From NCBI GenBank assembly GCA_038237515.1, contig JBBRYP010000058.1:1-29677 (forward strand): 29,677 bases of DNA, read 5' to 3'. Below the pieces are notes generated by a model, which searched no databases, was not told the DNA's origin, and saw only the letters and a program-made list of their open reading frames with translations. The DNA comes from JBBQDZ01 sp038237515. GTDB taxonomy: Bacteria; Actinomycetota; Thermoleophilia; Gaiellales; Gaiellaceae. The translations under genes and the position numbers were made by a program. Each line of letters opens with the position of its first letter. Position 1 is the stretch's first letter. Of this stretch, positions 21,701 to 29,251 are shown one piece after another.

Positions 21701-23132
21701 CGGGAGCTTCGTGGGCGCCCTCCTCCGCCGGCGTCGTCGAGCGGAGGAGCGCCGCGCCCACGGCGGCCGCAGTGGCGGCGCACAGCGCGCCGATCAGGAA
21801 GGCGGCGTGGTAACCACTGTTCAAAGCGACGACCTGGTTGTCGCCGGCGTTGCGAAGTGTGCCCGTGCGCGAGGCTGCGAGGCTCGCGAGGACCGCGAGG
21901 CCGAGCGCCCCACCCATCATGAACGCGGTGTTGACGACGCCCGAGGCAAGGCCCGATTCGCTCTCCTCGACGTCGCTCACGGCCGCGAGGAGGACCGGGT
22001 TGAACGAGAGGCCGACGCCGAGGCCGAGCACGAGCATCGCGGGCAGGACATCGACGAGGAAGCTCCCGCCGACAGGCGCGCGCGCGAAGAGCAGCAGACC
22101 GGCGGACACGAGCGCCATTCCCGTGGCGAGCGGCGCTCTGATGCCGAAGCGCATGACGATCTTCGCCGACAGGCCGAGCGAGAACGCGCCCATCAGGAGG
22201 TTCGCCGGGAGGAAGGCGAGCCCGACCTGGAGTGGGCTGTAGCCAAGCACGAGCTGGAGGTAGAGCGCCGACAGGAAGAACCAGGCGAACATCGCCGCCG
22301 ACCAGAGCATTCCGACGACGTTCGCGACCGAAACGTTCCGGCGCCTGAAGAGGCGCAGCGGTACGAGCGGCGAAGCGACCCGAGATTCGATGCCGAGGAA
22401 GGTCGCGAGAAGCGCTGCAGCCCCGGCGAGCAGCCCGACGGTCCGGCCGGACGTCCAGCCGGCTTCGTTCGCGTTCACGATCGCGTAGACCGCGAGCATG
22501 AGCGAGGCGGTCACCGTCAACGCGCCGGCGACGTCGAGGTGTGCAGCTCCGCCCTGACCCCGCGCGCCCGGCAGCAGGACGAGGCAGAGCGCGAAGACGC
22601 CGACGCCGATCGGGAGGTTGACGAGGAAGATCCAGTGCCAGTTGAGCACGTCGGTCAGGACGCCGCCGAGCAGCACGCCGATGCTGCCACCGCCGGCCAT
22701 GACGAAGCCGAAGACGCCCATCGCCTTCGTCCGTTCGGCCGGCTCGGTGAAGAGGGTCATGAGCAGCGAGAGCGCGACTGCGGACACGATGGCCCCGCCG
22801 ACGCCCTGTACCGCGCGCGCGGCGACGAGGAAACCCTGCGAGCCCGCGAGACCGCATGCGAGGGAGGCGGCGGTGAAGAGCGTGACGCCGATCAGAAAGA
22901 GCCGCCGGTGGCCGAACAGGTCGCCGAGCCTGCCGCCGAGGAGCATGAACCCGCCGAAGGTGAGGACGTAGGCGTTCACGACCCAGGCGAGCGACGTCTC
23001 TGAGAAACCTAGGTCGGCACGAATCGAGGGCAGCGCGACGTTCACGATCGTGGTGTCGAGCACGATCATCAGGTCGCCCAGGCAGAGCACGATCAGCGCG
23101 AGCCAGCGGGTTCGGCTATCCGTGACGGTCAT
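21684..23132 (-). CDS. DHA2-family (EmrB/QacA) MFS multidrug exporter, 14 TM
   Basis: A 482-residue proton-driven exporter of the inner membrane. Family marks are IVLDTTIVNVALPSI in helix 1, motif A GGRLGDLFGHRRLFLIG, motif C-like MAGGGSIGVLLGGVLTD and NWHWIFLVNLPIG, followed by further hydrophobic segments to give about 14 helices. ATG 23132 begins TVTDSRTRWLAL. It likely expels a drug or toxic metabolite. No TetR-type repressor is adjacent; a palindrome in the upstream gap may be its operator. Confidence 0.9.
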   Translation of the reverse strand: MTVTDSRTRWLALIVLCLGDLMIVLDTTIVNVALPSIRADLGFSETSLAWVVNAYVLTFGGFMLLGGRLGDLFGHRRLFLIGVTLFTAASLACGLAGSQGFLVAARAVQGVGGAIVSAVALSLLMTLFTEPAERTKAMGVFGFVMAGGGSIGVLLGGVLTDVLNWHWIFLVNLPIGVGVFALCLVLLPGARGQGGAAHLDVAGALTVTASLMLAVYAIVNANEAGWTSGRTVGLLAGAAALLATFLGIESRVASPLVPLRLFRRRNVSVANVVGMLWSAAMFAWFFLSALYLQLVLGYSPLQVGLAFLPANLLMGAFSLGLSAKIVMRFGIRAPLATGMALVSAGLLLFARAPVGGSFLVDVLPAMLVLGLGVGLSFNPVLLAAVSDVEESESGLASGVVNTAFMMGGALGLAVLASLAASRTGTLRNAGDNQVVALNSGYHAAFLIGALCAATAAAVGAALLRSTTPAEEGAHEAPVAEAA

Positions 23133-23197
23133 CGGCGTCTTTCTTTCGGGTGCATCGTCGATCGGTTCGAGGGTTCAGACCGCGCCGCGAGCTCGAA

Positions 23198-23220
23198 TTC
23201 ATCGGCCCCCGGTCGATGAA
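23198..23220. promoter_or_regulatory. Inverted repeat upstream of the MFS exporter and STAS genes
   Basis: TTCATCG (23198-23204) and CGATGAA (23214-23220) form a perfect 7-bp dyad with a 9-base spacer, extended by AATT on each side with a bulge. It lies in the 117-bp gap between the two divergent starts, a natural place for a repressor site. Confidence 0.4.
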
Positions 23221-23249
23221 ATTTCCTGCACCGGACGGTCTACCTCCCG

Positions 23250-23564
23250 ATGCCCGCCCTTGCGCCGGAAACGATCGTGCTCGCCATGGGCGGCCCGATC
23301 GCCCGCGCCGACCTCCGCGGCCTCTGCGACCGTGTCCGCGCGTTGTTCGAGAGGAGTGGAGCCGCCGTCGCCCTGTGTGACGTGAGCGGCATCGAGGCCG
23401 ACGCGATCACGATCGATGCCCTCGCTCGGCTCCAGCTCGCCGCCCAGCGGCACGGTTGCCAGGTTCGCCTTCGCCGTCCGTCGAGAGAGCTGCTCGAGCT
23501 GCTCGCCTTCATGGGGCTGCACGACGTCCTACCGGACTGTCCGATCCAACGGTCGGAGCGCTAG
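23250..23564 (+). CDS. STAS-domain protein (anti-sigma antagonist / MlaB-like)
   Basis: A 104-residue single-domain protein: TIVLAMGGPIARADLRGLCD, VALCDVSGIEADAITIDALA, RLQLAAQRHGCQVRLRRPS and ELLELLAFMGLHDVLPD. The pattern of beta strand, a DVSG-type phosphorylation-loop region and a closing helix matches STAS domains. The usual DxSG serine is present (DVSG), so phosphorylation is possible. The partner is not known; no anti-sigma kinase is adjacent, although a sigma factor is encoded convergently just downstream. Confidence 0.75.
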   Translation: MPALAPETIVLAMGGPIARADLRGLCDRVRALFERSGAAVALCDVSGIEADAITIDALARLQLAAQRHGCQVRLRRPSRELLELLAFMGLHDVLPDCPIQRSER

Positions 23565-23582
23565 CGCCGGCCAAAGCCGGCG
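23565..23582. terminator. Bidirectional hairpin between convergent STAS and sigma-factor genes
   Basis: A perfect CGCCGGC-CAAA-GCCGGCG stem-loop fills the 22-bp gap between the two stops. Confidence 0.6.
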
Positions 23583-23586
23583 GCCC

Positions 23587-24582
23587 CTACGAATCGAGCC
23601 GCGCGGGCAGGCCGAAGAGCGGAAACAGCCTCTCCGTGCCGAGGAAGAACGTGAACTCGGCGATCCGCCCGCGGTCGACCTCGAGCACCTGCAACGCCCA
23701 CGGCTCGTAGCCGCTCCCGGAGGCACTCGGCTTGTACTGCCCGAACGCCGGCGAGCCGTTCGCCGCGAGGGTGGGGATCACGCGCGACCAGCGGCAGCCG
23801 ATGCCGGGGCCGAACCACCACCCGAAGATGTCGTCGCGGCCGCTCAGCCACAGCTCGTACGGCGGCATCGACTGCGTGGCGTCCTCGTGGATGAGGGACG
23901 TGAGGGCGTCGATGTCGTACGCCTCGAACGCCTTGACGTAGCGCGCGAGGAGCTCCCGATCGGACTCGTCCAAATGCGGTGAGGGATCCGTGGCGCTCAC
24001 GTCGCTCTCGGCGAGCGTCGCCCGAGCGCGCTGGAGCGCGCTGTTCACGGAGGCGACGGTGGTCTCGAGGAGCTCCGCTACTTCGCTCGCCTTCCACCGC
24101 AGCACCTCGCACAGAATGAGCACCGCGCGCTGGCGCGGCGGCAGGTGCTGGAGCGCGGCGACGAACGCGAGGCGGATGGTCTCGCGTGCGACAGCAACCT
24201 CAGCCGGATCGCGGTCCGAGGCGACGAGGCTGTCGGGCACCGGCTCGAGCCACGCGATCTCCGGCAGCGTGCCTCCGATCGGGCCGAGCGGGTCGCGTGC
24301 CGGCCCGAGGTCCATCGGGCGGGCGCGCCGCTCGCGTCCGTTCAGCATGTCGAGGCAGACGTTCGTCGCGATGCGGTACAGCCATGAGCGCAGCGCCGAC
24401 CGCCCCTCGAAGCGGTTGAAGCCACGCCAGGCCCGGACGAACGTGTCCTGCACCGCGTCCTCGGCCTCGAACGGCGATCCGAGCATCCGGTAGCAGTAGG
24501 CGGTCAGCTCCGCCCGATGCTGCTCGAGTTGCTGCTCGAGCTCGCCGGCGCCGGACTTGACCGTGAGCGACGACCCGTGCAT
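23587..24582 (-). CDS. ECF sigma-70 factor with C-terminal SnoaL-like domain
   Basis: A 331-residue RNA polymerase sigma factor. Region 2 is at about residues 15-85 (AYCYRMLGSPFEAEDAVQDT, FVRAWRGFNRFEGRSALRSW, LYRIATNVCLDML) and region 4 at about 145-195 (LQHLPPRQRAVLILCEVLRW, KASEVAELLETTVASVNSAL). A SnoaL-like domain follows (YVKAFEAYDIDALTSLIHED; MPPYELWLSGRDDIFGWW), which in this ECF group acts in place of a separate anti-sigma factor. The start is taken as ATG 24582; the longer open frame upstream to 24999 is antisense shadow. It is the last gene of a minus-strand run after two SRPBCC genes, a frequent pairing with this sigma type. Confidence 0.87.
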   Translation of the reverse strand: MHGSSLTVKSGAGELEQQLEQHRAELTAYCYRMLGSPFEAEDAVQDTFVRAWRGFNRFEGRSALRSWLYRIATNVCLDMLNGRERRARPMDLGPARDPLGPIGGTLPEIAWLEPVPDSLVASDRDPAEVAVARETIRLAFVAALQHLPPRQRAVLILCEVLRWKASEVAELLETTVASVNSALQRARATLAESDVSATDPSPHLDESDRELLARYVKAFEAYDIDALTSLIHEDATQSMPPYELWLSGRDDIFGWWFGPGIGCRWSRVIPTLAANGSPAFGQYKPSASGSGYEPWALQVLEVDRGRIAEFTFFLGTERLFPLFGLPARLDS

Positions 24583-24635
24583 CCCGGGGCATCGTACGCG
24601 GTCGGCCCGGCGTCGTGAGAGGGCGGGTGCAGCGC

Positions 24636-25085
24636 TCAACGTGCCTGGCGCCGCTCCAGGTGATCGGCGAGGCGCTCGAAGAATCCGGACACGCCCTCCT
24701 CGACCTGCGGGTACTGCTCGTCGGGCATGTGGCCGGCCTGGCGGTACTCGACCTCCGTCTTGCCGCCCACATCCGTGAACGTGACCGTCGCCACGTCGAC
24801 GTTCGCATTGCTCGGGTCCTCCACGTCCTCGTAGGTGAACACGAGCCGCTCGGGTTCGACGACCTCCCGGTAGGTACCGCGGAAGGGCAACTCGCTGCCA
24901 TCGGTCTCGTGCACCATCGTCGCGCGCCACGCGCCGCCGGGCCGGACGTCCATCGAGACCGTCGAGAGCGGTGTCGTGTGCGGCGGAGTTCCGAACCACT
25001 GCGCGAACTGGTCGGGCTCCGTGAACGCCCTCCAGACCTGTTCCCGCGATGCGTCGAAGACGCGGGTGAGCTTCGCTTCCGTCAT
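24636..25085 (-). CDS. SRPBCC / AHSA1-type domain protein
   Basis: A 149-residue START-like fold protein of the Activator-of-Hsp90-ATPase homologue group: LTRVFDASREQVWRAFTEPD, QFAQWFGTP, VSMDVRPGGAWRATMVHETD, PERLVFTYEDVED and GHMPDEQYPQVEEGVSGFFE followed by RLADHLE. Family members bind hydrophobic ligands; the ligand is unknown. The ATG at 25085 has a strong AGGAGG seven bases upstream. It lies 19 bases after the short SRPBCC gene and 53 bases before the sigma factor, so it is probably in the same operon. Confidence 0.87.
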   Translation of the reverse strand: MTEAKLTRVFDASREQVWRAFTEPDQFAQWFGTPPHTTPLSTVSMDVRPGGAWRATMVHETDGSELPFRGTYREVVEPERLVFTYEDVEDPSNANVDVATVTFTDVGGKTEVEYRQAGHMPDEQYPQVEEGVSGFFERLADHLERRQAR

Positions 25086-25104
25086 GTGGTGCCTCCTTTT
25101 CTGG

Positions 25105-25293
25105 TCAGGCCGCGAGCGCGTGGCCCGTCTCGACCAGCGTCTTCAGGTCGCTCAGCACGTATGCCCACCCGCCGCCGGTGTTCGGAACCCGAGGCCGCCC
25201 CGCCGGCGCCCCGTCGAGCTCGTGGGTCACCGTCAGCCGGGTCACGCCCGTCACCTCCTGGGTCGCCACGGTGGTCTCGGTCATGGTCGTCAT
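25105..25293 (-). CDS. Miniature SRPBCC protein: both ends kept, core missing
   Basis: A 62-residue frame with a strong start (GGAGGAG six bases before ATG 25293). The first dozen residues, TTMTETTVATQ, match the usual N-terminus of AHSA1-type proteins. The sequence then jumps to the family C-terminus, GVTRLTVTHELDGAPA, GGGWAYVLSDLKTLVETG. Some 90 residues of the helix-grip barrel are missing, yet the frame is open and translatable. It cannot form the ligand pocket; it is either a decayed gene or an in-frame assembly collapse. Confidence 0.6.
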   Translation of the reverse strand: MTTMTETTVATQEVTGVTRLTVTHELDGAPAGRPRVPNTGGGWAYVLSDLKTLVETGHALAA

Positions 25294-25326
25294 GCCGTCT
25301 CCTCCAGTCTCGATTGCCGACTAGAC

Positions 25327-25585
25327 CTAGAGACGGCTCCGCGTTCGAAAACTCATCGGGTGAGTCCCCTCAGCCGACGGGCACACGTTGCAGGTCTGCC
25401 GCCGCAGGATCTCGCCGGCGAACGAGGCGCGCACGAGACCGATGGCATCGGCGACCTCGTCCTCGAGCTCGGGCATGACGTGGGTGAGCAGGAGCGAAGC
25501 TCTGCCGTCGATCTCGAGGAGATAGCCGGACGAGGCGCGTCGGGCTGGCGAACGGGCCGCGGCTCCCCGGCACGGTCAGATCGAG
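25327..25585 (-). pseudogene. RNase Z-like metallo-beta-lactamase-fold gene remnant, core deleted
   Basis: The N-terminal strand LDLTVPGSRGPFASPT, then one frame over ASSGYLLEIDGRASLLL, is the start of ribonuclease Z-type MBL proteins. It then joins directly to THVMPELEDEVADAIGLVRA followed by SFAGEIL, the C-terminal strand-helix-strand of the same family. The HxHxDH metal motif and everything between (over 100 residues) are absent, and there is one additional frameshift at about 25530. It follows the stop of the full-length MBL gene by a few bases. Confidence 0.5.
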
Positions 25586-25586
25586 C

Positions 25587-26345
25587 CTAGCCTTCCGCAA
25601 CTGCGCGGGCACGCTCGACGGCCTTCGCGGCGCCCTGCGTCCACGGCTCGCCGTGGCCGGGCAGGACGATCTCCGCGTCGACCTGCTCGAGTGCCGCGAG
25701 GGAAGCGCGCGCCTGCGAGGTGTCGACGTTGAGCGCGTCTGCCGGCACTCGCGGCCCCGCCGTCCCGAGCAGGGGGTCGACTGTGACGAGCGCGTCGCCG
25801 GCGAAGAGGACGCCGCGGTCGGCCAGCAGGAAGCTGGAGTGTCCTTCTGTGTGACCCGGCGTGTAGAGCACGGTGGGCCGCCCGGGCGCGTCGAGCTCGT
25901 CGCCGTCCTCGAACGGGGTCACCTGCTGCACCCACTGCGGCGTCAGGAAGCCGTGCGCTGTGGCATGGAGGACGAACCTGAAGGACGCCGGGCGCCAGAG
26001 ATGGGGCAACAGTCCGGGAACGAGCGCGAAGGATGAGCCGCCCTGTTTCTTCCCCTGCACCCTTGGCACCTCGTTGCGGTGCGCTCGCACGGGAGCGCCC
26101 GAAGCTTGGCGGGCTTTCTCGGCGGCGCCCAAGTGGTCGCCGTGACCGTGCGTCAGCAGGATCGCGGTCACGTCTTTCGGCTTGCGCCGGAGCTCGGCCA
26201 GCGCCGCCTCGACCCGTCGCCAGCTCCGCGGCCAGCCGGTGTCGATCAGCGCAAGACCGCTGTCTCCCTCGACCACGTACCAGTTGACGAGCCCGTCGGC
26301 ATAGCGATACACGCCGGTCGCGACCGTCTCCAGCACCGAGGCCAT
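25587..26345 (-). CDS. Metallo-beta-lactamase-fold hydrolase (glyoxalase II-like)
   Basis: A 252-residue hydrolase with the complete dinuclear zinc signature: LLTHGHGDHLG (HxHxDH), TPGHTEGHSS (His), FAGDALV (bridging Asp) and LPGHGEPW (final His). The N-terminus TGVYRYADGLVNWYVVEGDS then LALIDTGWP is typical. It would cleave a thioester, lactone or phosphodiester in the cytoplasm. ATG 26345 is chosen because family sequence begins with SVLETVATGVYR; the open frame to 26561 is not conserved sequence. Confidence 0.87.
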   Translation of the reverse strand: MASVLETVATGVYRYADGLVNWYVVEGDSGLALIDTGWPRSWRRVEAALAELRRKPKDVTAILLTHGHGDHLGAAEKARQASGAPVRAHRNEVPRVQGKKQGGSSFALVPGLLPHLWRPASFRFVLHATAHGFLTPQWVQQVTPFEDGDELDAPGRPTVLYTPGHTEGHSSFLLADRGVLFAGDALVTVDPLLGTAGPRVPADALNVDTSQARASLAALEQVDAEIVLPGHGEPWTQGAAKAVERARAVAEG

Positions 26346-26437
26346 CGCGCGGGGGTACCCGCCGCCCGAACGCCGAAACGATCGCGCTCGAGCGGAGCTC
26401 GCGCGATCTCGCCGCTGTGCTTCGGTACCGCGTTGCG

Positions 26438-26938
26438 CTAGAGCTGCTGTCGCACCCCGCGCTCCGCTTCGAGCCGCTCGAGCTGCGCCTCGAATCCCTG
26501 CCGCTGAGCACCATCCGTGCACAGGCGATGCCGAGTACGACCGTGAAGAACGGCTTGCCAAGAGTCGACATCGCGGCCAGGAGCAGCACGGCCGTCGCGA
26601 GGCCGAACAGGTAGATCCCGAGCGTGACGCTCTTCTCCCTGGGCGGAGACGAGTAGTCGGCCTAGCCGACCGTCAGCCACGACGTCGTGAAGAGCCCGAG
26701 GGTCGTCGCACCGAGGGTGTCGCGCGCGAGGAACGCGAACACCGTGGCGAGCAGCTCGAGCGGGAAGACGAACGCGATGAGGATCATCCCGACCTGCTTC
26801 TGCTCGGCAACCGGGATCCAGCCGATCGCCGAGCAGGAGCATCCCGAGCCCGAACGAGAAGAACCCGAGGGGTAACCCTCTGCCGATCGGGCGCAGGACG
26901 ATTCGCGTGTGATCCTCGTGGTGGCGCCCGGCGCTCAC
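26438..26938 (-). pseudogene. GPR1/FUN34/YaaH (SatP)-like membrane protein remnant
   Basis: GTG 26938 overlaps the stop of the alcohol dehydrogenase (GTGA). The N-terminus reads RIVLRPIGRGLPLGFFSFGL then GMLLLG. The frame then shifts, and the following helices appear in another frame: WIPVAEQKQVGMILIAFVFP, LELLATVFAFLARDTLGATT, LGLFTTSWLTVG. An in-frame TAG (about 26663) is followed by KSVTLGIYLFGLATAVLLLA and TLGKPFFTVVLGIACARMVL. The frame returns for a C-terminal FEAQLERLEAERGVRQQL. Several indels and a stop thus break an acetate/succinate-transporter-like protein, and a further deletion lies before the C-terminus. Confidence 0.6.
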
Positions 26939-28128
26939 CCGCGCGTCGCCGCCGGCTGCAGCTCGACCTTCAGCCAGCCGGGCCGGCGCCGGTCGAACGC
27001 CTCGTATGCCTCGACCGCGGAGGTCATCGGCTCCTGCTTCGAGATCAGCGCCGTCGGGTCGACAAGGCCGGCTCGGACGAGCCCGACCAGCCGCGGGATG
27101 TACTTGCGGTGGTTGCAGTTGCCCATCGTGATCGTCAGGTTCTTCATCATCGCTGCGCCGATCGGGAAGGTCGTGACGGTCGGGGGATAGACGCCGATCA
27201 GGCAGACCGTCCCCGCCTTCGCCGCCACCTCGACCGCCCACTCCAGCACCTGGGTCGGCCCCGAGCCCGGCTGCCAGCTCGGACCTTCCGGCGCCCGATG
27301 GGGCGCGAGTTGCTCGATCGCCTGCTCGAACTTCTCGTCGTCGGCCTCGGGCGGGCGGTTGGCGTCGACGCCGACGGCATCGATCACGCGGTCGGGACCG
27401 ATCCCGCGCATCATCTCCTTGATCAGCTCGACCGTGTCGTCCTCCTCGAAGCTCACCGTCTCCGCGCCCTGCTTCCGCGCGGCTTCGAGCCGATCGGGAA
27501 GGGCATCGACGGCGATCACCCGGCCCGCACCGAGGTGGAGCGCACTCCAGATCGCGAACTGCCCGACAGGGCCACAGGCGAAGACGCAGACGACGTCGCT
27601 GTCCCCGACCTCGGCGATGTCGGCGGCCTGGTAGCCGGTCGGGAAGATGTCCGAGAGGAGGATCGCCTGATCGTCCGAGACCTCGTCGGGCAGCTTCACG
27701 AGCCCGACGTTCGCGTACGGGATCCGGGCCTGCTCGGCCTGCAGCCCGTCGAAGCCTCCCGCGTCCTCCGGTCCGCCGAAGAAGGCGGTGCCCGGTCCGT
27801 TCGGATTCGCGTTGTCGCACTGCGAGTAGGACCCGGCGCGGCGGTAGGAGCAGGTGCCGCAAGCAATCGTCGAGGGGATCACGACCCGGTCGCCGGTCGA
27901 CAGGTTGCGAACGTGGTCGCCGACCTCCTCGACGACTCCGACGCCCTCGTGGCCGAGGATCCGCCCTTCCCTTGGTGCCCGGCACCGCGCCGCGCACGAA
28001 GTGCAGGTCCGTTCCGCAGATCGCACTCGCCGTCAGACGGACGATCGCGTCGGTCGGCTCCTCGATCTTCGGGTCGGGAACGTCGTCGAGCCTGATGTCG
28101 CCGACGCCGCGGAAGACGCAGCCTTCAT
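26935..28128 (-). CDS. Zinc-dependent alcohol/formaldehyde-dehydrogenase-like gene with two frameshifts near the N-terminus
   Basis: An MDR dehydrogenase of about 395 residues when repaired. ATG 28128 gives MKAA, then one frame over VFRGVGDIRLDDVPDPKIEE and LTASAICGTDLHFVRG (catalytic-zinc Cys). A second shift at about 27970 leads into EGRILGHEGVGVVEEVGD. The structural-zinc loop CGTCSYRRAGSYSQC keeps three of the four usual Cys. The nucleotide motif is VFACGPVGQFAIWSALHLGA, and the end reads RRPGWLKVELQP. As read, the open frame starts at 28026 and lacks the first catalytic Cys. The long insert AVGVDANRPPEADDEKFEQA is typical of formaldehyde-dehydrogenase-like proteins. Confidence 0.8.
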
Positions 28129-28276
28129 TTGCGCAGCCTCCGTTCGAAGATTTTCAGGGGTGGTACCGCCGTCTCCGCGCCGGAAACCGCCCAACGTGAG
28201 GCGGCGCAGGTCCGGCAGCGCGTCGCCGAGACACTTTGCTGACGACGATGAGGCTTGGACGTGTGGGGAGCGCCGG

Positions 28277-28320
28277 GGCTACCGGCGGGCGCAAGGTGCT
28301 GCGTTCGCCCGCCGGTAGCC
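28277..28320 (-). terminator. 15-bp perfect hairpin after the ferritin-like gene
   Basis: GGCTACCGGCGGGCG (28277-28291) pairs perfectly with CGCCCGCCGGTAGCC (28306-28320) around a 14-base loop, in the gap downstream of the stop at 28349. Confidence 0.6.
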
Positions 28321-28322
28321 GG

Positions 28323-28345
28323 CCGCGGCTCACTCGGAGCCGCGG
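28323..28345 (-). terminator. 9-bp hairpin directly after the ferritin-like gene
   Basis: CCGCGGCTC/GAGCCGCGG with a 5-base loop lies immediately 3' of the TAA-side end of the ferritin-like gene. With the larger hairpin it makes a double terminator. Confidence 0.55.
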
Positions 28346-28348
28346 GTG

Positions 28349-29233
28349 TTAGCGGCGCAGAATGCTGCGCGAGCGATTGTGACCGTCGTCGCAGGTGTCC
28401 GGCGTGCGCTGGTTGACGTCGGGGTCGTCCGGCGTCCGGGCGCTGACTTCGTCGAAGTCGTAGAACTGGCCGGGCTTCGAGCCGTGCTGGCCGAAGCCGA
28501 AGCCAGCCGCCTTCAGCTGCGCGACGGCGTCGAGGATGTCGCAGAAACCGCGCTGGCCCGCGTTCGGCGCGTCCCGTGCCCCCTCGGGATCGTCGAGCTT
28601 CATGAAGACACGGTCGTTGCCGAGCTTGCCGAGCGACTGGCGCGCCAGGGCCCGGTGGACAGCCTCGGCGCCCATGAACTCTGCGGTGATCAGGGCGAGC
28701 GTGCCGTTGCCGGCGTTACCGAAGGTCAGAGTTCCGATCAGGTACGCGTTGACGAAGATCTGATCGCCCACCTCGAGGGTGCTGAGGAGGCCCGTGCGAC
28801 TCGCGAAGACCTCATCGGGAACCCAGATCTTTTTCGAGGCCGGCTGGCCGCCCGAGGCGACCAGCACCTGGTAGTGAATCAACTCCTCCCGGGCAGCGGC
28901 CTTGATGTTGCGCTGCGTCACCGCATCGCCTCCGAGCCCTCGCTCGAAGCCGATCGTGTTCACGATCGTCGCAAGCACCTCTGCGCTCGCCGCGACGTTC
29001 AGGATCGTCTGGGTGTCGTTGGCGGCACTGCGCGAACTCCTTGCCAACGCCGCTGAGGGAAGCCCCAGCAGCGCGCCGCCCCCGACCACAGCTCCAGCTC
29101 CAATGCCAGCCTGCCGCAAGAACGCGGCGCGGGTCCGCCTCGCGCGCAGAACCCCTTCGGGTGTTCGATCGTCCGTGCGAACGAGCTCCTCCTCGAGCCC
29201 GAACGCCGCAACAGGCCGCGATGACTCCTCCAT
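28349..29233 (-). CDS. Tat-exported ferritin-like domain protein
   Basis: A 294-residue protein of the bacterial ferritin-like (PF13668-type) group. A twin-arginine signal sits at about residues 31-65: RRTRAAFLRQAGIGAGAVVG then GGALLGLPSAALA. The four-helix domain follows, starting ILNVAASAEVLATIVNTIGF, with AAAREELIHYQVLVASGG and a later EFMGAEAVHRALARQSLG holding the Glu and Glu-x-x-His residues expected for the helix bundle. A Gly- and Asp-rich tail ends the protein. It probably acts outside the membrane; the metal site is not proven. ATG 29233 has AGGAAGAG upstream and is preferred to the ATG at 29251. Confidence 0.85.
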   Translation of the reverse strand: MEESSRPVAAFGLEEELVRTDDRTPEGVLRARRTRAAFLRQAGIGAGAVVGGGALLGLPSAALARSSRSAANDTQTILNVAASAEVLATIVNTIGFERGLGGDAVTQRNIKAAAREELIHYQVLVASGGQPASKKIWVPDEVFASRTGLLSTLEVGDQIFVNAYLIGTLTFGNAGNGTLALITAEFMGAEAVHRALARQSLGKLGNDRVFMKLDDPEGARDAPNAGQRGFCDILDAVAQLKAAGFGFGQHGSKPGQFYDFDEVSARTPDDPDVNQRTPDTCDDGHNRSRSILRR

Positions 29234-29251
29234 AGTTCTCTTCCTCCCCAT

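Noticed and set aside
21583..22857. Minus-strand frame overlapping the MFS exporter
   Set aside because: Arg-rich out-of-frame translation of the exporter gene.
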